This document shows, in pieces, positions 1 to 14,257 of a DNA stretch of 64,000 nt. A model generated the notes under the pieces. That model was not told where the DNA came from. It did not search any database and was given only the letters and a program-made list of their open reading frames with translations. The stretch is from Metaphire vulgaris (Eukaryota > Annelida > Clitellata > Crassiclitellata > Megascolecidae): assembly GCA_018105865.1 (NCBI GenBank), contig CM030836.1, positions 17,934,503 through 17,998,502 on the forward strand, in the 5' to 3' direction. The first letter of the stretch is position 1. Each line of letters begins with the position of its first letter. The position numbers were made by a program, and so were the translations under genes.

Positions 1-4
1 GTAG

Positions 5-3000
5 ACGTTGTTCCGGTCTCCGGATGTCATACTGACCCGTACGGCTGGTCTGAGTACGTTCAACGTTCGTTATAAGCTGAATTGCATGTCTCTATGGATG
101 TGCTTGTTGCATCTTGGCTTTGATAAGATCGTCTCTCGGCTCCTTTACCATTCTCACATTGTAAGACAATTTGATGTTTTTTTGATGATGATTCTTGCCA
201 TTTGTGAAGTGAGTGAAGAACAAGAACATGTATGCGTGATTTGTGGCTCCGTCTTTAGATTTGTAATATTCTAGTTCGCACTGAAAAATAGCATTAGTTT
301 TATTCTGGTCATATGTTGCTGAGTTTATGGTTGGCCAACCACTTGTAATGTAGTGTAATATGACCTGTAAATTTGTATGAATTTGTATACAGCAAATGAA
401 AAATTCAGTGCTTGTGTCATTTGAACTTTTAAATTTCAGTAAGAGGCACTGTATTATGTGTGGAAGTTAGGCTAATTTTGAGTACTTGGATATTACCTGT
501 GATCAGAGAAACAGAGCAAGAGGTCCAGTGTTTTTCTAAATGATCGTGAAAATTGAATTGCTGGCAAGACTGTAAGAACTCATTAAGTGCTATCTCTTCA
601 AAGAATGATTATTCTCTGTTAAAAGTTGGACTTGATTCTAAGGTTTATAATGGAGAAAGTGACAGCAGAGAAGTGTCCTTTTGCCCCCAAGTCATTCTGC
701 AGCTTTCATTAGTATGGCTAGTAATCAATTCTGTCTGTGTGCTGTCTTTATATTAGAATTTATAATTAGTATCCTACTTGGTATGTTGACTTTAGATTTA
801 CAGTGCTGTCAATGTACTATCTAGAATATTAATGGGCCCTTAAGACAGAATGGACAGAATGTTAATGGGCCCTTAAGAGACAATAAGATTATCAATTCTG
901 AACTTAAGGGAATGTTTTTATTTGAGCATTATAATGTGTGCTATGTACTTTGATGATTTTGAATTATTAATGCTCTTAAACCTAGGCTCTGATTTGCTAA
1001 TCTGTGGGATATACACTGTGACAATGCATTCATACGATGAATTATAAAATTGTGATTATATAAAGTGCATGACCAGAGCTGATGTCTTTTTTTTCCTTTG
1101 ATTTCTTAGAAATACCTGTTAGTTTCTTTGCATCAATTTTATATTGCTAATTTGTGTGTGTATATACAAGTGCGTGGTTCTTTTTAAAAATTTTAGGCGA
1201 AGACTATTCACGAAAATATTCAGAAGATAGAAACAACTAATGAGATAGTGAGTTAGTTGAAGCTTTTTCTTGTTATTGTGCTAGCACAATGATCAGAGTT
1301 TGTCGGTTAATAGAATTGTTTCGTTTAGGCTAGACAATTTTATGCGTGTTTTTATGTGCACGTCAAATTGTTTGAAATTAATTTTTAAATTATGTAACTA
1401 TCAATCTCTAGAAAACTAAGAGAAAAGAATCGTAGTTTTCTATTGTTGAATACAATATTTATTGCCTGTTATTCTAATCTAATCTTGAACTTCTATGGCG
1501 CCAATTCATAATGTATAGAAGCATCAGCTGATGGCTTACCAATTCACAATCTCGCATAAGGTTATGATGTTTTGTGTCAGATGAATTTATTTGGCTTAAT
1601 TTATACAGTGACACAACTGTACTAAACATATATTCACAGATTTCTAAATAATTGAATCAATTTTACAATTTCAGATGGTATTTGAATTTCAAGGACCCTG
1701 TGTTATCTTTCGATATCAGACAAAATCAGGTGAGGTTAGATAAGAAAATGTATGTTGAAGTTGCAGGACTGCAGATTATATAAAAACTTAGTAATAATTT
1801 ATATTGAATGTGAATATAATTACATTAATTCAGTGCTGTGTTGTTCTTATAATTGTGTTTGGTAGAAATTTGAAACCTGGGCTTTTGGATTTGACATTTT
1901 GCCAGGATGTTACCACTTGTGTATGAACATTATAATTGTAAAGTAGACTGTGTAACATATGACCTCTTCTGTTTTTGCAGTGTAATTTTTCAACTATAGA
2001 GGACATTTTGTATAAATTATAAATTATTTGTTTTTGTGGTAGATTGATGTTTAATGAATTTGAGTTATAGGAATATTGGTCATGCATACAACAGGTCAAA
2101 AATTCAGGCATTGCAGTGTTTGTAAATTAGAACCAACCACGGTTTGATTCTTGTGTTAAAAGAATACTGGACATGTATCGCTGGGCATTTGAATTTCTTC
2201 TCTGTGTAAAGCATTTAACACAGAGAAGAAATTCGAATGCCTAGTGACATCATAGAGCATTTTCAAATCCCGCTGAATTTTCTGCCGTGACGTTGTGCTC
2301 GATCCATGTCCTGTTCTTAACTTCAATGGCTTTGAAACCTGTCCGATTTCCTTCCTCTGCTTTAGGTAAAGGAGCTGGCAGTGGACAGAACGACACAGAG
2401 GCCGGTTCGAACATCAAAGCACATCCGGGCGAAAGTGACAGGGATCCGTACTTTGACACCTTGAACATATGGGTTTGACTTGTGACTCTGCCTGTAAAGT
2501 CTCTTTAAGAATTTGTTGTATGTGCAATATTTGTGCTGCTGTCGGTGGGTGTGTTGATGGCAGGAAGATGGCAGATTGGTAACGTGCTGGAGCGGCACAC
2601 TGATGGAACGGGATCTTTTCCTGCCAGAGCCCCTAAGGTCAACTCGGCCTTACTCGCTAGAGGGTGGCGATAAAAATGAGCAGCGGCATTAAAATGTAGA
2701 CCTAGAGATTTGGCTGACAATTTACTCTAGGTGGCATGCGCCACCTGCATCACTGCATACCCCGAGTAACCGGAGATCAGCACCAGTGCCAACGCTGGAA
2801 TTGAGGATGGGACTCCTTTGGCACTGCTTATGATGCCTTTATTTTTTTTATTAGAGGCCTGTTTTCTGTTTTAGCTTGCAGAAACCCTGAAACGTGAGAT
2901 TCCAGAGGTTCACGTCACCGCTGTTGATATCGAGAAGATCGGTCTTTGCATTCGATTTGCTCCTCTGGAAACCAGTTACAGTACGTTACGTTTCGGTTTA

Positions 3001-5292
3001 ACGTAATACTCGTTTACATATTGTTATTTTAGTCTGCTTATTTCAGATGCAATTATTACATGATCCTGAGAGTAAGCATAATCTATTTCCCTTTGTTTTG
3101 AATTGTGTCCTATTTTGGTGAATGCATGCTTAACATTGTGTGGTGTTTTTGATTGCATAGTTTTAGTGCTGAGACCCTTGCTTTTGCAAACCCTATGATA
3201 TTCTTACTATAAAAGCTGGTTGCTGTTGTATTCAGCTCTTAATTCTTCTACGATTTTCAAGACAACGAACGACGACATCGACCAGTTTCTCGATTGTCTT
3301 GATCATCACGTAAGAATCTTGGATGCCACGGTCAGCATGCGAAAAGAGTTCCAGGAGATCGTGGAAAGTCAGGACAACATGCACATTGTTCACCTTCCAA
3401 CCTGGGCTGGCCTGGGCGCAGTGCAGTGAGTTCTGGTGTCTTGACGTACAAGCTCTTTTCGCGTCGCCGGCCGGCCTTGTGTTGACGAAATATTTAGCCG
3501 AGACTGAAAATCACGATCATATAAAGCGGAGTCGAAAATTTGTTGCTCGTAATGGTCCAAAAATTGGTCAAAAATTGGTCATTGGTCAAAAAATTGGTCA
3601 AAAATTGGTCATTGGTCAAACAATGTATCTTTGCTTTGCTGTATTAACTGACTCCGATAACATGAAGCCTCAGTTAGTATGGACCATGAATTTCCATTAC
3701 TTTCTATGGTCTGATGGCTACTACTCCATACCAGTTATAATGGTTAATGCAGGCCAAACGTCTCCAATTAACCAGGCTACTAAATAGACTGTTTAAATTG
3801 AGTTAACTCAAGTCTGTCAGTCTTGCTGATGAGTTATCAAAGGTTTATTGCCTCTTATTAAGTAGGTCCCTTCTTTTGTAACATATTTTTTAGTTTCATA
3901 TTTTGCTTCTATCTGGTGCCTATGTTCATTCATTCATTCATTCCTAGGTATTTATAGTGCGCCTGTGCCAAATAAATAATGTTAGCAGGTGCATTACAAA
4001 AGTCAATCGTGGTAGGCACAGTTAAAGAGGTAAGTCTTCAGCTGTTTCCGGAAAGTGGAATGTGTGTCCTTCTGTCAGATTTCACACAGATCAGAAGGAC
4101 ACAGTCCAATTTCAGAATACCTAAATCCTAAAATTGCCCTTAATTAAAATTGCCCTTAATTAAAAGTGAAATTTAGCCGCTTAATTAGGCAGTATTGTTT
4201 CTAATACGTTTCACTTCAAAGACTGGACTGGATGAATTGAATTTCAAGGGGCTGGCACAAGATTTGCTTTTCACTCACCAGCAATAAAGTAGCTGGTTTT
4301 TGCATAGTTTTTGACGATTTGCAGATATATTGGGTTTGCGAACACAGGACTTGTTGAAAAATTCTCAATGTTATGACATGTCAAAGGGGAGCAAATCATA
4401 GCCCTAAGTTGCATTGTCTTTAGCAAACAATACAGAATAAATTGTTAGCACAGTATAAAAACTGCACAGTACGCTGTGTCCAAGCTTTTCAGTTGCAGAT
4501 GAGCATCAGCATAAAGGTGAATTTGGTTATATTTTTCTAAGGAATTAATTGTTTTCGGATAATGCTGATGGATCTTCGATTTCCCCAAGGTCCTTGCTGA
4601 CAAATTTTTACCATATATTGTATTTGTTCAGGTATGTACCTGATGTATGGTTGGACAAATTAGACGACCTCCCACAGCAGGGAAAGAATGAAATTAACAC
4701 AATAAACCATCAGATGGTTAACCATCTGAAGTCGACAGATTCTGCTTTTTCTCTGGGTGAGCAGTTTTGCCGATGAAGTTAATGCGATACTGTGATATTT
4801 GTGTGACAAAAGTGAGAAATATCTGTGATATTTCTCACTTCCAGAACTTATAATTGATTTCATTGAAACAGTTACTGGCATATCTACTGCTCTTCCAGCC
4901 TTTTGTATATCTTTGTTGTTGAAATTGTATTATTTTGGAGTATCTTGAATGTAGACTATTTCATTATTTTCATGACATGCTGTTGGAGGTACGTCGTGAT
5001 TGAATGGATCATTAGAGGTACAATGGAACCCGCAGAGGCAGTGCAGATAATGCTGTGCTGCTAAAATTGCAGTTCATATTTTCGTGCAAAAATTGTAATT
5101 CATATTTTGACTGATGTATGCATTATGGAATCTGGCAAAGCTCATCAAACGGTAGCAATGCATGATTGAATCCAGGCTTGGATCGGAAGACAAAACTAAA
5201 TCTGGTGCATTCCTAAATTCTAATTGAGCATTCGTAGTGTGCAAAGTTCTTGCATTACTTTTCCAGCCACTCTATAAATTATTAGCATAAAA

Positions 5293-5349
<57 letters not shown>

Positions 5350-8008
5350 TGAGGCCTGTGGCTTGATATGGAACTACTCTACTACCGGTTTCAAGGTTTC
5401 CTTTGCCATCTGTGGTTAATAATATTGTGTTCAATTGCTGTTTCACTTGTTAATTATGCATTTGTGTTGTTAGGATATTTTCAGGTATTTGTTTTGAATG
5501 GTTTGTTTGCTTTGAATATCACGACTCATATGAAGAGATTGTTTCGAGCTATGTGAATTTTTTATATATAAGACTTGAATCAACGTTTGATTTAGGTCAG
5601 AGTGAATCTGGCATGTACTGCATTCGTTTTGGTCTGGTGACGATGGAGACAGATCTTGAAGAGCTGATCGCTATTGTTTACACTGCAGGAAAAGACGTCG
5701 AGGAATCATCCAAGGTCCTCACTGATTTTATCTTTTAACCCCTTAACGGGGCAACTATTTGTAACTCAATGTAAAATGGACGAGCGTGACTCGGGGCGCC
5801 CAGTAGAGGGGTTAAAACTTCTGAAGTGAAAATTATTGAAATGCGTACGAATTTGCGGATATTCTGATGCAATCTAAGACCTGCATTTCCAAAAAGTGGG
5901 ACATTTTAGCTGTAATTGTTTGTTCAGAAAGGTTTTGTATATTTCACAGAACATGGCAGCAAATCATCCATTTGTCTTGATACTTTTCTAGAAGTTGTGA
6001 AATTATTGAATAATTATCGATGGGGATGAAATTATTGATTAATTATTTATTTATGTATTTTTGTAGTTTCTGGAAACACTGTCCGATATTGTGAAGCAGG
6101 GGATTGAAAAAGCGGCTGAGGATCTGGAAAAGGAAAATCAAGAGAAGCTTATTCAGGAGGTGATAATGCACTTACTTTCTTTTTTGTCAGTTTTTCTGAT
6201 ATTTTCAAATTTGTAACTTATGGTATTTGGAAGCCATGTCTTTATCTTATGTTTCCATGTTGAACTTTTATTGGTTCTTGTTGGACGAAAACAGTTGGTC
6301 TGTATTAAGTTACGAACTGAATATCATTAAACATTACAGGAACTGGTATTGAGATTGTTCCATCACCATCATTTTTATATTTCTTTTAAAATTGTTGAAG
6401 GTTGTACAGCTATCAGAAACCAGGCAATGATTTTGACTACCTTCGGTTCCCGCCACATTTGGTACCTGAAAAATTCGGTACCGAAAATTTGTTTGTGGGA
6501 CATTCGGTACCGGAAAATTTGGTACATGTTCTATGTACAGAATTTACGACCCACTAGCAACAAAATTGTTGCCAAAATGACTCTAGAATGCTAACCTAAC
6601 AAACGGTCAAATGACCCTAACTCTAACCCTTACTATTTCTTTTAAACTTACACATATATGTTAAAGTACAATGATGATAGCAATACAATCTTCCATGGCC
6701 TATACCGATACCAAATGTTCTGGTCACCTGTACCGCCGAATGTTTCAGTCACCCTAATTTCAGCTTAAACTTGTATAGTGATTTATTGTACTTTCAGGGC
6801 CTCCTTAGGCAAGTTCCACTGGTTGGTTCACTTATTAACTGGTGGTCACCACCTCCAAAGGACATCATCAAAGGCAGAACTTTCAACCTAGCATCAGGTC
6901 AGAACAAAGACTGTTTTTTGCACTGTGTCACATCCAAAGTGCCACATGTACAATATAGTTACTGATATAGGTATGTGTAGTTGTATGGTTGTAGGGACTG
7001 CGGAAAATGTATGCAGTACATGTACATCTGTTTTTCTCATTCTCATAATTATATTTGCAAAGGAATTCATTACTGATAATTTACTGTGCAGAGTTTGGAG
7101 CCTATTAGTTCAATGTTGTCATTAATAGAGCTTAGAAAGATCGTAAAAGTGGAGCTGCGAAGAGTTCTGCAATGCTACTTTGTTAGATGTTATGCGTTTA
7201 GATTTCTTTCTTTGATTTGCAGGAAAGATTTTAAGTACAGAAGAGACGTACAAGTCTCACATCCAGATCCTTGAATCAGTACCTGAGTTGTCGCCTAAGG
7301 TGCGAGACGGTCCCATGAAGACGGTGCTGAAACCTTCGAGAAGTCGCGACCGTCAGCTGTCGAGTTCGGGGAGTTTTACTAAGCAGGAGGTCGGGCAGGG
7401 TGATGAACCAGCCATTTCAAATCATCCAGAAAAGCCACTGGCCGTGGTTGATGGCTTGTCAGTTTCTGTTCCAAGCAATGATAGACATGAAGAAGGAGAC
7501 AAGAGCAATGCCATATCTGATTCCAGGTAGTTATGATTATTCTATCAGATTTTCATTTCATATTAGACAGAAGTTGCTTCTGCAATGGTTGCGTGATTTT
7601 ATGGTTTCTTGCAGCAATAGGTTTATGTTTCACATTTAGCATGAAGATTGAAGAGTCGTTAGTTTTGCCTTCAGTTTTGCTATGGTTTTCAGAAAGCATT
7701 CAAACTATGAAGTAAATTCCCAGTATGGCTGACATCTGAATATATTGCCATAAAAATATTTTATTTTTTATTTTTTAAAGTTTTAAAGCCCTTTTTAAAA
7801 TTTAACATTCATTCAACAGCTCTGCACATTAATTAGGTAAATATTTGAAGTCAGATTATGAAATTTTGTTCCAATGGGCATAACAGACTTCATTAATCAT
7901 TTTAGGGTGAAATTGACATGCTTCGTGACTGCTTTATCGTTTTCTTTTAGAGAGCCAGCTGCCATCTCAGCGGCTGCTTCTAGCCCTGAAATAACAGATC
8001 TAAAATAG
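5..8008 (+). CDS. PDXDC1: PDXDC1-like pyridoxal-dependent decarboxylase domain protein, C-terminal 12 exons
   Basis: Partial gene; the N-terminal PLP-binding domain lies upstream of the window. Exons: 5-160, 1197-1247, 1675-1729, 2366-2472, 2875-2980, 3236-3425, 4632-4756, 5596-5714, 6067-6159, 6798-6897, 7223-7526, 7951-8008 (TAG 8006-8008). Phases agree across every junction, giving 487 residues. Recognition rests on conserved blocks: FNVRYKLNCMSLWMCL in the first exon, GPCVIFRY, DIEKIGLCIRFAPLE, CIRFGLVTMETDLEELIA, and LLRQVPLVGSLINWW followed by KGRTFNLASG, all in the order I know from vertebrate PDXDC1. The last two exons encode a low-complexity Ser/Pro/Glu tail. PDXDC1 is related to group II PLP decarboxylases but its reaction is not firmly established. 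The 51-nt exon 1197-1247 is the least certain, and the donor after 2472 (GTTTGA) is weak. A possible ATTAAA poly(A) signal is at 8627-8632. Confidence 0.93.
2184..2241. repeat. Hairpin, 24-bp arms, in PDXDC1 intron
   Basis: Arms 2184-2207 and 2218-2241 are complementary with one mismatch around a 10-nt loop. It lies about 125 bp upstream of the exon at 2366. It could be a tiny foldback element or a precursor-like hairpin; no mature small RNA can be inferred. Confidence 0.7.
3552..3620. repeat. Short tandem repeat, AAAATTGGTCATTGGTC units
   Basis: Repeats of an AAAATTGGTC / ATTGGTC word just after the exon ending at 3425. Simple intronic tandem repeat. Confidence 0.7.
4810..4840. repeat. Perfect 14-bp hairpin in PDXDC1 intron
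   Basis: AAGTGAGAAATATC (4810-4823), a TGT loop, then its exact reverse complement (4827-4840). A similar imperfect hairpin with TGTGTCCTTCTG arms lies at about 4062-4103. Confidence 0.6.
5293..5346. repeat. (ATG)n microsatellite
   Basis: About 18 uninterrupted ATG triplets in an intron of the PDXDC1-like gene, the same motif as the giant array at 28375-29072. Confidence 0.95.
5739..5811. mobile_element. TTAA-flanked mini-element (piggyBac-like ends)
   Basis: The 73-bp segment begins CCCCTTAACGGG and ends with GAGGGG, and is flanked on both sides by TTAA (5735-5738 and 5812-5815). TTAA target duplications are the piggyBac hallmark. Similar CCCTTAA elements are at 56610-56682 and 56799-56867. 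No transposase is present. Confidence 0.5.
6435..6745. repeat. GGTACCGAAA-rich imperfect foldback repeat
   Basis: Repeated words such as GGTACCGAAAATTT and GACATTCGGTACCGG on the left oppose ACCGATACCAAATGTTC and ACCGCCGAATG on the right, around a centre rich in CTAACCCTAA-like sequence (6590-6635). It resembles the foldback at 43385-43625 in design. Intronic, between exons ending 6159 and starting 6798. Confidence 0.5.
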
Positions 8009-10840
8009 AGCGACGGTTTTGTATGGAGGCTGCTTGTTCCGATTAACAGCTATGCAAATCTCTCTCAAGACGGATGAATCGCGCGTGTGCGTTATAAGCC
8101 AGAAACTTTCAGCTACTTTATGCTATATTACCGATATTGTTACATAGGGCCTAATGGGTATTGAACATTGGTGCAGTTGTTTCTGTTGTTTGCCATTGCT
8201 TCTGTGGACAGACACTGGGTCCCACGTACGGTTGTGTTTTATTTTCTCTCGGGTTGTTCTGCTTAGATCTTTTTTCGTACGGTAACCGTTGTCCGTCGCT
8301 CTTTCTGCATGGCACAGCCGTGGATCCATTGTCACAGCTCTGTTAAATTTGACATTGATCAGGCCATTATCTGTGACTCTGGTTCATTTCCATGATAAAA
8401 TGCCATTTTTATCAATTCTGCTAATTTCTAACATAGCATCCTAACATTTGAATACAAGAATAAGTAAGTTGGTCATATTTGTTTGACCTGTAAGTCAAGT
8501 GTTTGCTGCCTCAGAATGCATTATGCCGGTTTGTTTCTATATGGATATAGTTTAATAGAAGTAACTGGAATTTAGTAAATGTTTTATAGTTCGGTCGTGG
8601 CATACATTGTCTGACAAATTTCTCGAATTAAAGCTATTATTTTTCATAAATCATTTAACAGAGATACTAGAAAAATTTCAGTGGTAGTTTGCTGTCTTAC
8701 AAATGAGCCCTGGATTTCAGCTTTTTTATCTGTAGAAATTGGGAATTAGGTATTTCTAATCTAGTTATGTCAAGAATTTTGTTATGTAGAATTTAATTAA
8801 ATCAATTTTTTTCAGGGAAACTGAGTTGGTTCTTAGAGACCCGTAATTTTTTTGGTACAAATAAGACATTGATTTATTATGCAAATGCATGTGTGTGTGT
8901 GTGTGTGTGTGTAGTTAAGCCAAAATGACATTCTAAGTAAGTTTTGAAATATGATTTGGCAGAGTATTTAGTAATTTTTGGTTATATTAAGTGTTTTCTT
9001 GTTTGAGCTGCTCTCTTGTGTTGCAGATGGTGTTTGAACGCTAGTTTTTGCTTGTCATTTTCTAGATGCTAATGACAATTTGAAAGAGATTTTGGCATTT
9101 TAAAATATCCATTGCATGTTTTTACTCAGATTGAAGTGAATTACTTTATATGAGCAAATCTTAAATTTTTGCTACTTTCGTTTTTTTAAAAATTGTATCT
9201 CACTGGTAAAATTGTCAATATTAAATATTTGCATTTCATTTTATTTAATAATTATCGGCTGTATTGCACTATGCTTGAACATGCCATTGATTATCTTTGC
9301 ATAGTTCAATTGGAATGCTGGCATAAATACCAAGTCATTATTGTAATATTATTTAAAACATAGAACAGTTGCTTTTAGAAATTTTGCTGCAGTTTAGATT
9401 AGCAGCAAATAATTGTTCATATCTTTTAATCTGCTTACATTCCATATAAAAAGCTTGCTATTTTGTCATTATTTATATATATAAACATCTGTTTCTTTGT
9501 TCTCTCTGTCTGTATTACAGCATTGACTGAAATTTTTATTTCATGTTTGCTGTCCGTAGCAACAACAGTAATATTGGGTATGACACCTGGTTATCAAATC
9601 TTAGTTTATTGTTGGTGGTAATTTAGTGTTTATGTATGCCTCTATGAGACATTTCAAACAATCAAGAACAGATGTAAATCTAAGTTTCAAGCATGAAGCT
9701 TTTTTATTTCAAGATTCACCTTTTATTGCTTATAAGAAATGCTTGTGCCACTTTTCTCTGCAATGAGTGTCTGTAATAATGCCTTGTGTGAGATGCCAGG
9801 ATGTTTGGCTATTTCACGTGATAAAATGATGGACTGAAGAATTGAATGCATTGATATAGAATTGGTAACAAAGAAATGGTTAACCCAGAGTTAAATCGAT
9901 TTTTAATTGTATGATTTAACTTTTTATCTTGACTATATTCAATACATTAGTCAGCAATATGTTTGGACATACAGTATCTAAGGTTTAAAGTTGAAATTCT
10001 GTAATGTATCAGTCTTCTTTTCACAAGTGCAAATTCGTGGTAATTAATTTGTAAATTTAATATTTTTACTCGATTGTTATCAAAAGAATAGTTCTGCATG
10101 CACATATCTCAAAACTTGAACAATCTTCTATTTCTGTATATTAATTGTAATTGTAAGATTAATTATTCTTGTGTTGGTTTGTAACTTGACGTTTTTTTAA
10201 TTAATTAAATCACTTGGTGACAGAAAAATAAACTTGTTTGACGTGGACGCTCGGTGCCCAGTTGCTACAATAATTAAGATACGCTGACATTGCATTATTT
10301 TGCACATCCTTGTAATAAAATTAACAAATAGACATTTGTTTCTTCTGTTTGACGTTACATGGTAACTGGTGCTAGCAAAATCTGTATTATACATATAATT
10401 TTATAATTGTTTTTGTATAGAATCTAGCAACTAGAATCTGTTACTGGGAACTGCTTGTCATTATTTCAAATGTTGTGCGATAGGCGTATTCACTATATGT
10501 GAGGGCTTTGAAATAAGTGATTAAGGTTAATACTGTACTACCACAGCTTAAAAATTGCCATTTTCTATTTCAATGACAAGGAATAGGGGTTGCTGAATGT
10601 TGGCATCAAAAGCTTTGTTTGAGATGTTGAGCTTTTGTGTGCTTTCCTTATTTGGACTTTGCTCATTCAGATGATTTCCTCAGTAGTCATGATGTATTGC
10701 TGGATCACTTTGGGGTGTTGTTATTCACATTTTGATTTTTGTCCCATCTATCAATTTTGCCATTTATTATAGCTGTCTTAACTTCTTGAAGACTTAATCA
10801 TAATAATAATAATATAGTATGCTAAACTATAATATAATGT
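8009..10840. other. AT-rich 3' flank / intergenic, no gene seen
   Basis: Downstream of the PDXDC1 stop. It probably includes its 3' UTR. It holds a (TG)n run at 8889-8913 and otherwise AT-rich sequence without convincing open frames or splice-flanked exons. Confidence 0.5.
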
Positions 10841-11210
10841 AAAGTATCAAAGAACAGAACCGTATTGCAAGACCATTGCTAAAATTCACACTGTTTACCT
10901 ATTGAACAAAGAATTGATTTTTAAGACCGGTCTACTAATATATGAAACATTACATGCTGTGGAACCTTAGTATTTGAAGTCCATGCTAAATCCCTCTAAA
11001 CATTTGAGTTTTGTGTACTGGTATTCATTGCCGAGTTGTCTGGAACTAAGATTGAAATTAGACATTTCTGTTTCTGGTCCAAAAATTCTAAGCTGCCACT
11101 AGATTTTCCACTGTTCATTCAAATCTAGATGAAAACTTTTCTGTTGGCATGTCCTCTATCGTTCATCTCACTGTTTGTTTCCCACCCTGACTGATTTCTC
11201 TGATACTGAC
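10840..11210 (+). pseudogene. Decayed LINE reverse-transcriptase C-terminal remnant
   Basis: Frame-broken translation shows pieces like RIARPLLKF, EQRIDFKTGLLIYETLHAVEP, YLKSMLNPSKH and a later stretch resembling the end of non-LTR reverse transcriptases (family pattern: HWLPIxxRIxFKIxxLxYKxLHGxAPxYL). Stops and frameshifts interrupt it. I see no poly(A) tail or target duplication, so its true limits are unknown. An open stretch at 11379-11672 just downstream may belong to the same element. Confidence 0.6.
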
Positions 11211-12219
11211 TTAATCTTTCGTCAACGGTTTTTGGATACCTTCACGCATCAGAAATGGCGACTGGAAATGAATGGTCAAACGTACCATCTCAAATTTGTC
11301 AAAATTTATTGTACATGATCTGCTCAAATGATGGAAAGTCGATATTTCTAGATCAAACAATATGGTTTAATTTGGTAGATGGATCAGTCATGTGATCTGG
11401 CTGATTCACAAGTAGGTATTGAATACAGTACAGTACACTGGTTTTATTTAGAAAATTTAACACTGACCAAGTGTCCATCTCTCCCCTCTAAATGGGCATT
11501 TTTTGCAAATAAATGCAAGATATGTAGTTGTAGATCAAAATTAAGCCAAGTTAATGCTCTATCTTTAGCCCAAGACTTTAAGCACAACTTAAACCTGCTT
11601 GTGGATAAATTTGGTTCTGATCTCCTGACCACCATAAATTCATCTAACACAACCATCGTAGACATTAAATAATGTAGGTTGAACTTATATCACGAAGAAT
11701 TGGTATTTGGCAGTATGCTGTCAATTGAAGCAATTGTGGCAAGCATTTGAAAATTGTCATTTGCGGCTCACATCTTCTATTTGAGCAGAATGGACTGTAA
11801 GATAGTTTTGTATGATTTTGTAACCATAAGACTGATTTAATACACCAGTTTATGCAAAATAATGGCATTCAGACAATTACGGCAATTTATATTTTTACAA
11901 TTAGCAGCTGCAAACAAGCAACATTTTAGTAAATTTTAAATTTCACTTTAATATCACAAATCATTACAATATTTCTTTGGAATTAAAGGCAATTCCCTGA
12001 TCATTTTAAAATATCTGAATTAGGCATAGTCTTAGTTACAGGTAGATTCCACATTTGAAACTATCAGAAAATCAAAAGACGGGTTGTCAAAACGACGCCA
12101 CACTAGTACAAAGTCAAAATGTGGCTGTACGGGCAGTATAATAGAATCTTGTGTGCTTTTATAACATGTTAAGCAGTTTAGTTTAACAGTTATGACATAT
12201 AGGTGATTGCTGCAGAATG

Positions 12220-14223
12220 CTATTTTTTGTCTCCAACACCAGCCTTTTCCTTCTTGTCTAATAAACGTTGTTCCGCCGCGGTCTTCACCTCTTCGGCCAC
12301 TGTGGTTTTAGAAACACATAAGATTGCTCTTACTGATTTTTACACAAAACAATCGAGCAATTAGACAAGAATTTACTCAGACAGAATTACAATTTTTTTC
12401 AAAAAATAAAAATAAGGAAATATGAGAAAGAAAACAAATCATTTTTGATAAGCTATCATAATGCCAGAAACAGGTTTCCATCATAAGATAAGTGAATAAA
12501 TGAAATGACATGCAGTGATTTCGGTTTCCTGACAGGCGAATGTATTATACATAGAAGCATTTATATATGGTACCTTTCTTTTCCTCTTCTCGTTTTCGAG
12601 CAGCCTCTTCCCGCTGTTTTCGCACCAATGCCAGACGAGCAAGGTCGGCGCGAGCTTCGTCTGTTTTACCGGCAACTTGCATCTTCTGATACTGCTCTTT
12701 TGCCTGTTGTTTTTCCAACTCTTCTCTGCAGCGCAAAATAATCTCATGTTTTTAACAGAAATTTTGTAGCTATACTCAATTACATCCTCAAGTCACTATG
12801 ACAATGTTTATATAGAGTTCACAATCTGAGTTCTTCAACGTACTCATCTGCTGTGCAAGAAACTCGGCGTGCTTTGAAATTATCACATCAAAATGGACCC
12901 ATCCGTAAAACATCATGCATCAAGATTTAGTTATTATGATGAAAAAAAATATTTACACCCAAGTTTTCTATGACACTGCTTTTCCAAGAAGGAAGTATAT
13001 TCTGTTATTACGTGTCAAAAAACAAGCCTGTAATTCTATCACGTGCCTGGGTGGTCATGATCTCTGATCCCAAGTCCCTTATTTACTTGCATATGTCAAA
13101 TTGTTGTTCCGATAATTTTGTGTACTTGGTAGCACACAAGCACAAACTAAAACAACTGTTACTAGACATTTTCAATCCAGTCTTTAAATGCATAGTGCTA
13201 TACAAATGCTTCTTACCGCTCCCTTCGTGACAAGGTTGGCGCACCTGATGGACCTTGGCTGTCTACGGAGAGCGACGCAACTTTTTTCGTCTTTTGTTTA
13301 ATTCGATTGGGGTTTTCGATCTCGATTAGATGTGAAACACCTTTAGGCTTGTCCTAAAATCCATTTGTAACAAATCCAAATTAAAATCCCCAAGTAGAAA
13401 AAATTACATCAACAAAAATTGACATCATCAGTCTTATGTGCGATCTTATTATCAATAAACTTTCTAACTCTTCAAGGTGGTTCTTAACTCCCTAACTGGC
13501 ATCAAAAGGAATTCACTTAGTTCCATAATACACCATTACAATTACATTACACTACAATTACATTACAAGTACATGACATTCATTCACTTAACACAATAAC
13601 ACTGAAAATTCATTACATTGAAATTGGAAAGTGAAATTGCCTCCTCCTAAATAATGCCCACGCATCAACTCAGGTGCTGTGGTAGTCCAGTGGACATTGC
13701 ACAAAGACTGCCAGCTATGGGGTCCGTGGTTCAAACCTAGACTGTGATATAAACTTCTCAGTTGTTTCTACATCAGGCACTCACCCAGTCAGATACAAAT
13801 AAATACATTGGGCCAGTGTGTCTGCAGAACAAATGACGGCATGGGTTAGACTTGCAACCGCATTCATTCGACCAATGCCATGAAAAATTGAAGGTGCCAT
13901 TTTATCAGTTCTACTAATTTTCAGCTTATAAGACTACTTTCACTCTACCCAGAAATGGACCCAAGAATTGAAGTTATAATAAAACTTATTGCTGTCCTGT
14001 TACAACATTGGTAGCAATGCTTTCATTTTGAAAAGCAGTGAAAAGACAAGAAAACCCTAGAAAGCTTTGGAAAAATTTAATATCTGACCTGGATTCAATC
14101 CAAACTGGGATCAAATATTTACCTTTAACAGCAATAACATGCTATGTGAGTCCGTATGTTGCAGGTTGCATAGCCACTGGAGAAGGAGGCCACAACCACA
14201 AAAGGCTTGTATTAGTGTGTGCA

Positions 14224-14257
<34 letters not shown>

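Noticed and set aside
6590..6640. Interstitial telomere
   Set aside because: CTAACCCTAA-like words are few and irregular, and belong to the centre of a foldback repeat.
11379..11672. 97-codon plus-strand frame as an independent gene
   Set aside because: No domain, no clear splice sites, adjacent to a decayed LINE; treated as possible repeat sequence.
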